The notes beneath the pieces were generated by a model. It ran no database searches. It was not told where the DNA came from and was given only the letters and a program-made list of their open reading frames with translations. Shown here one piece after another: positions 33,300-43,657 of a DNA stretch of 64,000 nt. A program made the translations under genes and the position numbers. This DNA is from Plasmodiophora brassicae (taxonomy: Eukaryota; Endomyxa: Phytomyxea; Phytomyxea; Plasmodiophorida), in assembly GCA_036867785.1 (NCBI GenBank), contig CP145427.1, positions 620,001 to 684,000 on the forward strand. Direction: 5' to 3'. Each line of letters begins with the position of its first letter. Positions within the stretch are counted from its first letter, which is position 1.

Positions 33300-36200
33300 A
33301 TGGGAAGGCGACGTACGACAACGTACGGGAGGACAAGAGGACGAATAAACACGTCAAGCGTGGCAAGTACACTGATGACTCCGATAAATGGTATTCGCAA
33401 CACACACGCGGCGGGGTGCAAGTTATGACAACTTGCAATGGACATTGAGGCTGGAATACCAGTTGGCGCCACCAACCAGATCAATGTCACGTTATCAGCG
33501 CCGAATGAGCCGCGGCAGCCACTAGTGGGGCTGACAGAACAGAGACACCGATGGCAGTTGCCAAGGCGGTATGCGGAGTGGATTGATCCAGACACCAAAT
33601 TAACGAGAGCAGTCAAGCTGATTCTGGCGGATAGCGAGGAGGCAGTGGGCCAGGCACCCACGAGATCCAAGTGGACATCCTCTTGCATACGCGTGCTGGG
33701 GAGCTGCAGATCCGCAGACACACATGTCTTGTATGGGATGTGAAGAAAATCTACCTGGGTCAAGATTTGTTGAAAGAGCTGGGCATAGACCCACGAACGG
33801 CTCTGGAATACCTGATTGCCAGTATGAACGGCGACGAGTCACGCGATGACGGCAATGATTACACCTGGGATCAGGATGGAGACGATGACGTCGCAATTGG
33901 CGACAATGTCCCGCAGGACATTCGGGAAGGCATTGGTAATGCGATCGCTCGAGCCATGGAAGAGGAGCTACCCCGCAAGTGGAAGCGGAGGCTCCGAAGG
34001 CTGGCCTTCAAGAGATGGAATGTCTGGAGAACGAAGCTGGGACCAGCAGATCCGGCAGCCAAGGCCACACCTTGCCGAACGCGGTTAAGGCAGGGAGCGC
34101 GGCCGTACCGTTGTAAGGCGCGGAGGTACAGCAAGGAACAAAGTGAGTTCCTGGAACGGTTCGCATCCCTGTTGAAGAAATATGGGTTGGTCTATGAGAA
34201 CTACAATAGTGGGTGGGCCTCACCGGTGGTTCTTGTTCGGAAACCCGGGAACAGAGGATGGCGAGGTCAACAAGTTGTCCGAAGCAACTGCATGGCCGAT
34301 GCCGTTCCTGGAAGCCATTGTGCAACACTTGGCATGATCCAAGTATTGGTTCTCTTTGGACGCATTCAAGGGCGTTTGGTTAATGCCTCTGGCAAAGGAA
34401 TGTCAGGAAATAATCTCGTTCGCGACGGGCAGAGGAATATACACTCCTACCAGAACAAAATATTAGGGAGGGTTGAATGCGTCGCCCCAGTTCCAGGCAC
34501 GGATGGCAGAAATATTCTCCGAATTGCTGATGAAGGCATTCATCATCTGGATTGACGACATTCTGGGGCATGCTAAAAACTGAACAAGAATGGTTCAGAG
34601 TGTTAGACATAACATACACTGCTGTTGGCTGAGAAGCATAACCTGAAATTCAATCTGGATAAGTGCGACTTCTTTCTTGAGGAAGGTGAAATTCGCAGGA
34701 CGTATCTTCACGCCAGAGGGAACCACCCATGATCCAGAGCGAATACGAGCGCTGCAAGGAACGCAGACTCCCAGAACTGCCAGAGATTTGCAGCAATTCC
34801 TATATGCAGTACAATGGATGAGCATATCAATACTGGAGTACAGCCGTATTGCCTTACCACTGCAGCTATGAGAAATCCATTAAGGATAAGCCGAAGCGCA
34901 ACAGATCGGTCGCCGAGGGAATAAGACTGAAACGGCACGGCTGGAGCGAACTGCATGACAGCTTTTGAAGAGCGGACGGAATTGATTGGGAGGAACACCC
35001 AACTAGAATATCCACAAAAGGTTATGATCCAGTGTGTGTTTGCAGATGCAAGCAAGTACCAAAGGGCAGGAATGGTAACGCAAATTCCCATGGAGGACAG
35101 ATATCTTCCAACCTGGGAGGCCCATCATCAACCATTGGGTTTCTCAGGCCACAAATTCGCGGGTTCAGAACTTAACTGGGCGTCTCGAGATAAGGAAGCC
35201 AGCGCATTGGTGGATGTAGTGGAGAAACTGGAGTATCTCCTACAGACGGGAAAGCCACTCAGACTGTACACAGATCACAGGAACCTGATGCACATATATG
35301 ACCACAGAAGTGCACGCAACCAGCAGCGGAACAGCTGGAGTGCTAGGGTATGAAGTTGCGGAAGTACAACTTCGTCATTGAGAATATTCCTGGCAATAAA
35401 AACGTGTGTGCTGTCAAGCAAACGAGATGAGGTGCAGACAGTGATCTCGGAAAAGATGCAGATTTGGAACACCAGATCGACACCGGATGAGTAAAGTACG
35501 GAGACACCACAAATGTCTTTCGAATACTCCGAATTCGAAGTGATGAAAATCGGGACAGTTATCCGGAGAATGGGGGCGTGGGAAATGAGGAACAGGAGAT
35601 AAATCCGGAAACCCATGATCGCGGTGTACCCAATAACACGGTTGGCGAGAATGAGGGTCAGGAGATACATCCGGAAATCCACCATCGTTGGGGGCAACTC
35701 GTTGAGAAATTCAGAGTCCAACCCACACTGGGATAAATGCTTATCTGGCCTACGGAATGTGAAATCAGTGAAAGGCAAATGAAATTTTCACAAAGGATAA
35801 GCTACGCAACCTGAGGAAGAACGAGGCTGGGTTATCGGTAAACCAGCGAGAACAGGTTGTAGTCCCATCGGAAGATGTGGAGATGAGAGTCAGGTTGACG
35901 GTTATTGCACATGCAGCAGGACTTGCACATTGTAGCATCAACCAAATGACGCTTCTACTTCGAAGTAAATTCCTCTGGAATGGCATATCAGCGGACATTA
36001 AGCAAATCGCGAAGAGTTGCTTACAGTACTGTCGACCCACACGAGGTGGTGAGGTGCGTCCATGACCATTGGGTCCAGCATGCCATGCGAAATATGGGAA
36101 GAGGTGCTTCACATGGATTACCTATACATGATGGCGTCACAAGAAGGGGCGGGGCATGATTTCAAATGGATACTGGTCGGGACTCGTACACGTAGTGCCA

Positions 36201-36470
36201 ACGATAGTACCTGACAGCTTGGTCACGATACAGGCACTGATGGAATGGAGGCCCAAGAATGGCACGCCTAAGACAATTGTGTCAGACCAGGCATCATATT
36301 TCATATCAGAGGTACCCAGGGAGTATAACAAGCTGTGCAATGTGAAACAACATTAGACGACGGCTTAAATATACATTAACGGAATGGGACGGTGGAAGTG
36401 GTCAACAGACATGTACTGGCATTATTCCGTACAGTCTGCTCAGACTTGAGATGGCAGAAGGAAGAATGGG
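33300..36470 (+). mobile_element. Fossil Ty3/gypsy-type element (pol region)
   Basis: In order along the plus strand there are traces of a protease-like region (about 33.45-33.8 kb), reverse transcriptase (about 34.1-34.85 kb, with a DD active-site motif near 34550), RNase H (about 35.0-35.3 kb) and integrase (about 35.9-36.4 kb). The parts are in Ty3/gypsy order. The copy is heavily broken, with roughly ten or more breaks, and I could not identify LTRs or a clear gag. It is an old relic. Confidence 0.8.
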
Positions 36471-36898
36471 CATGGCTGCTCTAACACTGCTCCTGGCCTT
36501 GCTATATCGAGTCGACTGGAACAGGCACGGCGAATCTCACCGCTTGGCATCTTCAGTGACCTGTCACAGAACTCAGCGGCCCCGCGCGCTGACTCTCGAC
36601 CGCCCCGACTCGCCACTCGGACTCTGGCGCACAATGGTCAATGGGGGAGATGAGCCCGAATTCATTTTTTTAGCGCGTCGAACGCCGTCGTGTTTCGACT
36701 TGCGTCGGTAGATCATAGCAGGAAGCCGAGGCGTCGGCCTTTCGGCAGTTAGAGCATGGCGGAATCGGGACCAGGCCCTGACGCCACCTTCAGAGAGCGG
36801 TTTGATATGATCGCGAACCGTTGCGAGATGGCCGGCGCCATCGTACGTTGCCTATCCTGATGACCCGCGAAGTGTGATTGTGAAATATTACTGTTTAG
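36471..36898. promoter_or_regulatory. Spacer between fossil element and protease-like gene 2
   Basis: No gene seen. The last 150 bp, AT-richer, should hold the promoter of the gene starting at 36899. Confidence 0.35.
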
Positions 36899-39139
36899 AT
36901 GGAGGTTCCTCCCAATGCCGATGATGACGAGACGATGCGGTCGAGCGCGAACATTGTTGACACAATGTTCGCGCTCGCAAAAGATTTAACCCGCTTGTTG
37001 ATCGAAGTGCTCGTGGCGTTGACTTTTGATGCTCCCAACGATCAGGCACTTTCGTTGGCTGGTTGGTACAGGATTTGTTTTCCCGGCATTCTATTGAAAG
37101 TCATATATCGCTTTGTACACATTAGGCGTGCTGCGCGAACTGCTCCCCACTGCAGTACAGTTTGACCGAGTGTTGACGATCAAGGCGGGGGCCCTGATAA
37201 AGGGTGCCGCTGCCTGGGATAGGTTACACCCGGAGCGAAACGATCGCAACAATATCATTGCATTTTGGGCGTTAGGCGCCAGACTTCATGTATGCCTAAA
37301 TTGTCTCGAGATGACATCCATGCCCTTGAAGACGTCATTAACATTTGGAGTCATGTAGCCTTTCGACGATGCGCTGCGTTTCATTGTTGAGCCATTCCCG
37401 TGCCTGACGTTGCTGAGTCATACTCTATTCGAAGACGCCAAAGCAATCGACGTTCGAGAAAGGAAGTCGGCAGGCTTTGTCAAGGTTATTACTGGCCATT
37501 TGTCCAGCCTTTGCCCATTGTACGTGATGTTTCAGTCAACAACTTAATGTCTGTGTTCACATTAATCTGCAGGACTGAACATGTCGAATCGTTTGCTGCG
37601 TCCGTCTTCCTGCTCGCAACGTGCTCATCTATGACTAATGTTCAGAAGCGTATTCGTATCGACAGCGTTATTGGGCCGGAAACGCTTGCAACCGTTTTCA
37701 TCGGTTCTGATGATTTCCTCTCTAAGCTAATTCGGCGTGCTGTTGGACCCTTTATTACCGACGACTTCCCCGAGTACCGGGATGTTGTCGACGCTGTCCG
37801 TTCTTCGATCGAAAGTCGTCATTTCCTTGCACTGGCGTCAAAGCACGGCGCGTTGGCCAAACACTATGTTGACCGAGGCTTAACCATCGCGCCCAGCATT
37901 GAGCTGGAACCTTGGATGTGCGGCGCGTTACCACTTGAAGCTGGCCTGTGTGGAGGACTTCTGATTCCATTGCCGCCGTACCTGCTCGAGCTGTTCGAGA
38001 AACCTGGCGTTTGCCGTCGCGCGCATGTTCTTGTCTGCGGTTTATTGCATATTGGGCTTGTAGCAGGACCTCTTGGAAAGCGTGCCCCCCTTCTCCCTGA
38101 TCCCCGCGAAGGCTGTCGCATTGATTCTGGTGTGCTGTGTGATGAGGACATTTACGACGCATCAGATGCATTCCCTACAGCTGTATCGTTTGCGTTGCTG
38201 GCAACCGCTTTATCGGACTTACTGCTTGTCGACTTCGGGACCGCCAAAGCTCTCGATGTTGCTCTGACGAAGCCAATGCCATCGCGTTTTGCTGGCTTGC
38301 ACGTACTACCTGTGGCGTTCTGTAGCCGGCCAGCGGCTGGCAAGTTCCCTCTACCTGCGGAAGCGAGGCGTCGGGATGATTGGACACACACACTAACCCC
38401 AGGACAGATGATGTGTTCTCCTGATGTGTCGGATACCGTGCTGTGCACAGGCGTCCTTTTAGAACTTCCCACCAATGAGGTAGTGATGGTCGGCGCAACG
38501 CATGCGCTGTTTAAGCCCCAGGAACTCCAGGACCTTGGTTGCAAGTGCTTGCCAGTCCCGCTATCATCGATGCATCAGAACCGACTAAACTCCACTAAGG
38601 TATACCACCGAGACAGGAAGGAGTTAATCGGCAACCTGCTTCGCGTTGTTGACGATATTACCCGCATCAGATCCTCTGAGGACTGCTATGAACTGAACGA
38701 GTTTGACTGTTGCTTTATCCGGGTCGACAATGCCGTGCAAGAGAAGTTCGCGAACGTAATCCATGGCATTCAGCTACGTCGCCTTGCTTCTATCGAGGAC
38801 CTAGAGCACCAGCAGCTGCATAGTCAGGATTACGAAACTCCATACCGACTTTACGTTGACCAGGAGCTTTTACCAAGCGTCGGGTTTCGGAAGGTCCGCT
38901 TCTTGTTCCGGCAAGATTACTGGACGAAGCGAGGCAAAGGAGGTATCCTCAAAAGGGCCGTATTTCAGATGGACGACAACGATGGAGCAGACGATGCCGA
39001 CAGCGACGGAGCGTGCAACTCGCCCATCTTTGACATTCACGGCACTGTCTACGGCAAGTTCCGAGACATTATGGACAAACCCCGCATGTTTGCCATCATG
39101 CCCAGACCACCGGAATTGGCCCACAGCCGTATCATATAG
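36899..39139 (+). CDS. Trypsin-fold protease-like protein 2 with Cys nucleophile, 684 aa
   Basis: Four exons join in frame (36899-37061, 37126-37289, 37359-37519, 37573-39139; introns 53-69 bp). The N-terminal ~400 residues are helical and unrecognised. The C-terminal part has, in chymotrypsin order, VVMVGATHAL (His473, near 38501), EFDCCFIRVD (Asp541, near 38705) and DGACNSPIFDIHGTVYG (Cys644, near 39014), ending 40 residues later. This mirrors the gene at 4454-5830, sharing the GAC-x-[TS]-PIF motif and the distance from motif to C-terminus, though the rest is not alignable by eye. An acidic run (about 38967-39010) precedes the Cys motif. There is no signal peptide. The gene looks whole. Peptidase activity is inferred from motif order only; a non-catalytic binding protein is possible. 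Confidence 0.65.
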
Positions 39140-39464
39140 GTGTAGCTGGCCTGGACAATACACTCCCCTCCTCATGCTAAAGTCCCCGTGTTGGTTGTGT
39201 GTTGGACCATTTTGCTGGCGCTACAGACGTCGTGCTGTACAGGGTGCATTTTGTCTCCGAAGGTTAGAGCGCGGTCCAATATCCAGGAGAAAACCGAGCT
39301 GGTCGTCTCAGGAAAACCGAGCAGTTCGGTCCAACACCAATCACATAGTCACAGAGTCGCACAAACCGAGGGCAAGAAGGTTGTAAGCCGGGTAGAAGTT
39401 GTGGCAATAGAGTCCCTATCATACTTGTCACCGAGCAGATTAACCCGCCGAACGGTTCCCTTAC
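39140..39464. other. Spacer, no gene seen
   Basis: No coding potential was recognised. The sequence separates the protease-like gene 2 stop from the 3' end of the Harbinger fragment. Confidence 0.4.
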
Positions 39465-40093
39465 CTAACAGTCCATGAACCGGTTCACTTTTATCAGACT
39501 ACCGTCAACCAGGCCACATGTGTTCGAGAACTTGTAGAAGCCATTGACGATTTTGCGCCACCCAGCGCTGTCGTCGACGGATGGCGGACGAATGACCTCA
39601 CTGGCCAAGCTGCATATTACAGTTTCCATTTCAGCGCAGTAGCGGATCGCAGCAGACTTCGACATGCCCAACTGACCGGCAGCACCACTGATTCCTGCAC
39701 CTTCCTTACCGGTGCCTTTGCCAAGATAAGCCAGATAGACCGCCAAGCGCTGAGAAAATGGGTAAGCGCATGTGGGATGTTGGTAGTTGGTCTGGAACAG
39801 CTCGTCGTATTTGGGCTGTATAAATTTGACGAGGTATTCAAACGCCTCGGGCGTGCATCGCACAACTTCTTTAAATTTTGTCTACAGTCACGTAGGATAA
39901 GGAAGAGCAATTTCTCCAGACGATATATTCGCACAGGAGTGTTCTGCCGCCTAAACTGCACGTAGAAATCCGAATGGACAGTTATCTTTTCGGCGTCAGG
40001 ACGCCTAACAGAACGGCCATCGAGCTCCTCAACAACGAGCAGTAACAGCATCAGCATCGTCGCCGCCACGAGGATGACAGTTTCGTCATCCAT
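39465..40093 (-). mobile_element. PIF/Harbinger transposase fragment
   Basis: The minus strand encodes the N-terminal and first catalytic part of a Harbinger-type DDE transposase (HARBI1/ALP1-like): an ATG at 40093, a helix-turn-helix region (QLGMSKSAAIRYCAEM near 39660), and GLVDGSLIKV with the first catalytic Asp near 39500. The frame changes once around 39870-39890 with too little room for an intron, and the protein stops just after the first Asp, so the remaining DDE residues are missing. It is a dead, truncated DNA transposon. No terminal repeats were found. Confidence 0.7.
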
Positions 40094-40239
40094 TCTGCAA
40101 GAGCTAACCAAAAACGTGATGAATGTCGAGTGTGGAGGTATTTCATATATATCGGTGCAGCAGCCCCTGTGAGCTAGGTTTGCAAACCGAGCTCAAACCG
40201 AGCTCAAACCGAGGTCTGCAACCAGTCATATATCTGTGA
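40094..40239. repeat. Short internal repeats beside the Harbinger fragment
   Basis: The words AAACCGAGCTCAAACCGAG and CAAACCGAGGTCTGCAACC run back to back near 40185-40220, a small degenerate tandem array. Confidence 0.5.
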
Positions 40240-40600
40240 CCACCTCGGTTTCCGCCCTGTTGGACCGCGCTCTTATCGTTTGCCCAGTCCGTCGCGAACT
40301 TGCGTTGGACGTCGGCGATACGACATGGGTGACGAAGTACCTCGCGGTGGCGCAGGCGGTCATGGCCGAAGTCACAAGATCGTCGATGAGGCCAGGACGG
40401 CACGACAGTAGTCGAACGTTCGGCAGCGGGCTCGTCATTTGCAGCCGAACCATCGGGAGTCGTTCATCCCCAGCGACTACGTCCTGAACGCTAAGCCCGT
40501 CCCTGGACCAGCCCAGAAGTTGACTGAGCAGTGGCGCGGCCCGTACGCCCAGTCGCCCAACGCATCATCGATCAGGTCTTTTAGCCGTCCACAGTTGCTT
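40240..40600 (+). mobile_element. Possible fossil gypsy integrase C-terminal piece
   Basis: A stretch reads like the end of an LTR-retrotransposon integrase (a DYVLNAKP strand followed by QWRGPY). It is short and broken and no other parts are attached. It is likely an old remnant. Confidence 0.4.
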
Positions 40601-40914
40601 CGCCTTGTTCTGCTCCGGCTAGTAACTCTGCGGCGGATCACAAGTTCATCTGTACCGACTAACGCGGCTCTTAGCGCTTATTCGAAAGCATCAGATGTCC
40701 CTTCTGCAGCCGTATCCAGTTCTGGTGCTGTCCCAGCGCCGTCAATTGGTACGCTGTCGAGAGGAAGTCGCATGCATTAGGTTTTCTAAAGGTCGACGAT
40801 GTTGCAGGTTATGGAACATCCGTATTACGATCATGGTCACAGTGATCCTTAGCCAAGCGCTTTGCCAACACAGTATTCCGCAGTGCGCATCGGACGACAT
40901 ATCGGCGTGTTGCG
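40601..40914. other. Upstream region of the nuclease-kinase gene
   Basis: No convincing gene. It probably contains the promoter of the gene starting at 40915. Confidence 0.35.
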
Positions 40915-42757
40915 ATGGATGGTATGCTGTCCAGCGTGCTGAGTGCTCCGCTAGCCGGGGCGGTGCCTCACCCCTTCCGAACGGGTACATCCATGACGAA
41001 GTATGCCACGTTTTCACGGACGCCACGTTCTGTCCGCCAGTGGACCAATCGTGAAATCGCTGAAGAACTAGGTGACCTTCCAAACGTCCTTGTTTCCCGT
41101 TTTCCACGCGACGAGATCCGTCGGTACCACTTGACGAGTTTCATTGAAGAGATTTGTTCTGAGGAGTCGGTGAACGTCCCCTGCGCGTACGCCTGCGACT
41201 TTGCTTCCAATTGTGCCGTCGGGTTCCAACTACTTTCAGCTACGTTGTCAGGCCGGTATATGCATGGCAAACCGGATCATGCCTGGGTTGATAGCAGGTT
41301 CAACTGCATGGTTAAAGGCGTTTGCGAAGGCAAATGCGACTGGTGTATTCCGTCTGAGGACGTCGGCACTTTGGACGAACTTTGGTCGGCCAATCTCCAA
41401 ACCCCGGAGAAGTATTCGAGCGTCTACCATCTGATCCGCCAAGTATACGGGTGTGCTCATCCATTATGTGCACGCTTTTCGTTTCCGACTGACGGTTCCG
41501 TAGGTACACCGTCATCAATTCGGTGCGGTACGCCGTGATTTCCACCTACAACCGATGGTGGCTCTGTCGACGCCACGATAATGGCGAGTTTGCCATCTCG
41601 AGGGAGATGCGGTTCAATTCTACCAATCCGACCGTTCTGCAGCGGCTTGCGTCACTCTCGCTAGCCATGGCTGAGCCACCCAGTTCAAGGCGCGTACCGC
41701 GATGGTACTGCAACTTTCCCGCCAGGTCATCATCAGCACCGTGTTCGCCAGTGGACAACATCCCTGGAACGCCTCCTCAGCCAGGGCGTGCTCCCGGCGC
41801 CGGTAGTCGGACTAGCAGTCGAAAGCGGTCTAGGCCATCTTCTTCGTCCGGCCTGATTGATCATGGTGATCTCGTGGGCCTTCCTATCGACGAGTTAGCT
41901 GACGTCCATATAATCGGCGCCGGGCAGCATGGAGCCGTTTTCCGTTGTCAAATGCCAGATGGCGTCTGGGCAGTCGTTAAAGAAGGCGACATAATGGCAT
42001 CGCCACAATGCCGCGCCCAGCTTCAACATGAATCTATGGTGTATAACCGGCTGTGCGACCTGCAAGGCCGCTCTATCCCGGAACTCATCTTCGACCTGCC
42101 AGTTGTCCTCTATCGGGGGGTTCTGGAAGGCATCGTTATGTGCGACGTCGGGATGGACGCTGTCGATCCAGAGTTCATCTGCCACATTGCCTATGGCGTT
42201 CGACTGCAGCTCTTGCAGGCACTAGAGTCTATCCATCGCGCTGGTGTACTTCACAGCGATATTGCTGCCCGCAACGTTGTGTACTGCATAGACCCTGAGC
42301 GACTGATGATCGTCGATTTTGGCGATGCCATCCTCGACGCCTCAGGACATTCCGTCTGGGGCACCAATGACGCTGAGCTCGAGCGAAAGCAGCTCGCTGC
42401 GCTACTGGCTCTGGACCGTAGCACTCCAACCTTCGTCCCGCGACCTGTGCAGGGACATCAGGTTACGCACACGGATCGTTAGCGAAATGTATTTTGACTT
42501 TGCGGTTGTAGTTATGGAAAACGCTGGCCGGTCGATGTCGGGCTCTGCTACTGCAGGACAAGCGCATCTTCTCACGGTGCACCGTACCGGCACCATTGCG
42601 TGATATGGTTGTCTACGAAGCACTAGCACGCGCCCGAGACGAACTCCAACGTTTAGTGGAATCTGGAGCGTTATCAAAGACAAAGGCGATGCAGGCACCA
42701 GAGTCTGTCGTGAAGGACCTTCTTCGTCATCCGTCAATTGTGCAATTATTTGAATGA
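40915..42757 (+). CDS. Predicted PD-(D/E)xK nuclease fused to a protein kinase (FunK1/CRN-like), 564 aa
   Basis: Three exons join in frame: 40915-41450, 41504-42461 and 42557-42757. The N-terminal half has a nuclease-like signature, KPDHAWVD followed by VCEGK (Pro120-Asp121, Glu138-x-Lys140), and the segment RYAVISTYNRWWLCRR across the first splice, both seen in restriction-nuclease-like domains that precede kinases in FunK1 and Crinkler-type proteins of fungi and oomycetes. A Ser/Pro/Arg linker follows. The kinase-like half has IGAGQHGAVFRC (glycine loop), AVVKEG (Lys), HSDIAARNVVY (catalytic loop) and IVDFGDA (DFG). The gene looks whole. Such proteins are often secreted effectors or act in genome conflict, but I see no clear signal peptide. 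The start is not certain; a second ATG lies at 40993. Confidence 0.7.
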
Positions 42758-42824
42758 GTCTACTACGGTGAGGTGAACATCTGATCTTGGCTATGCGAAA
42801 TACCCGAGTAGCTTAATACTGGGA

Positions 42825-43045
42825 TATGGGCGCCTTCTCATATCAATGGGACGGAATACGATGGGACGATGTGCGGGTAGCCACCATCTGTCCCAGCATC
42901 TTCGCCTCGTCGAGGACGTTGGCAGGACTTCGTCACGCATCACTCTGTACGATCGTGCATAGACGTCGACCGTTGTCATACATAGAGGGGACTCTGTCCA
43001 GATCATTTTCCCGAGCTCTTCGTGCTCTGAGACGGGTACGTAAGA
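42825..43045 (-). pseudogene. Fragment of a membrane-kinase gene
   Basis: This stretch aligns with 47420-47600 and, more distantly, with 46740-46840 of the kinase gene (shared words such as GGGACGATGTGCG and CTGTACGATC). It corresponds to the N-lobe part of the kinase domain. It has no open frame of its own and is a decayed copy. Confidence 0.6.
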
Positions 43046-43089
43046 ATCAGATCTGATATATATGCCCTTCCCTGACGACACTAAGCCCT

Positions 43090-43657
43090 AGGTCCAGCGC
43101 GACCTGCCCGAAACGTGCAGGACCGGCGCCTGCGTCACGAAGACACAGCTCATTCCCTATAACGCGCCGCAGACGAGTACGTCGTCGTCCAGCGTCGCCA
43201 AGGTAGCCAGCCAGCCGCCAGTCGCTTCGTTGGGTGGCCGCTGACTCACCGCCGGCGTCGCCCTCAGATGGTGTTCTGCTCGTCGCTCGCCATTACCATG
43301 TACGTGCTGCTGACGGCGCCGACGTCTTCGTCAACTGGGATCAGAGCCATGATCCTGGACCACAGCCAAGACAAGCCGCATCCCGTCGTCGTCAACGATT
43401 ACTGCAACCGCCTGAGCACCAGCGCCGATTCCGGCAGCGCCCCCGTCCCACAAGTTCGTCCGCACACACCCACACACTCGCGGCTGTTCTGCAACTGACG
43501 AGACCCTGGGCGTGTGTGGCGCAGGCAACGAACTTTCGTCGGTGGTTGACGTTGCCGATGCGCAGAAGGTGGCGGCGCGATCGGTTCCGGGCGCGACGCG
43601 ACCTGTGCGGCCGTCAACACCAGGCGCCGCCGTTCGTCTGCCAGAAGCCTGGGCTCT
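43090..43657 (+). pseudogene. Fragment of the ABCG transporter gene
   Basis: It aligns with 49087-49690 of the ABCG gene in the same orientation, with the introns kept, so it is a DNA-level duplicate. It covers the end of the extracellular region, the first hydrophobic segment exon and part of the next exon. Compared with the parent it has several small indels and lacks the segment corresponding to about 49585-49615, so it cannot encode the transporter. It abuts the left end of module copy B. Confidence 0.9.

Noticed and set aside
36451-36711. Possible small gene after the fossil element
   Set aside because: No domain, signal or splice context; the first part is continuous with element-derived sequence.
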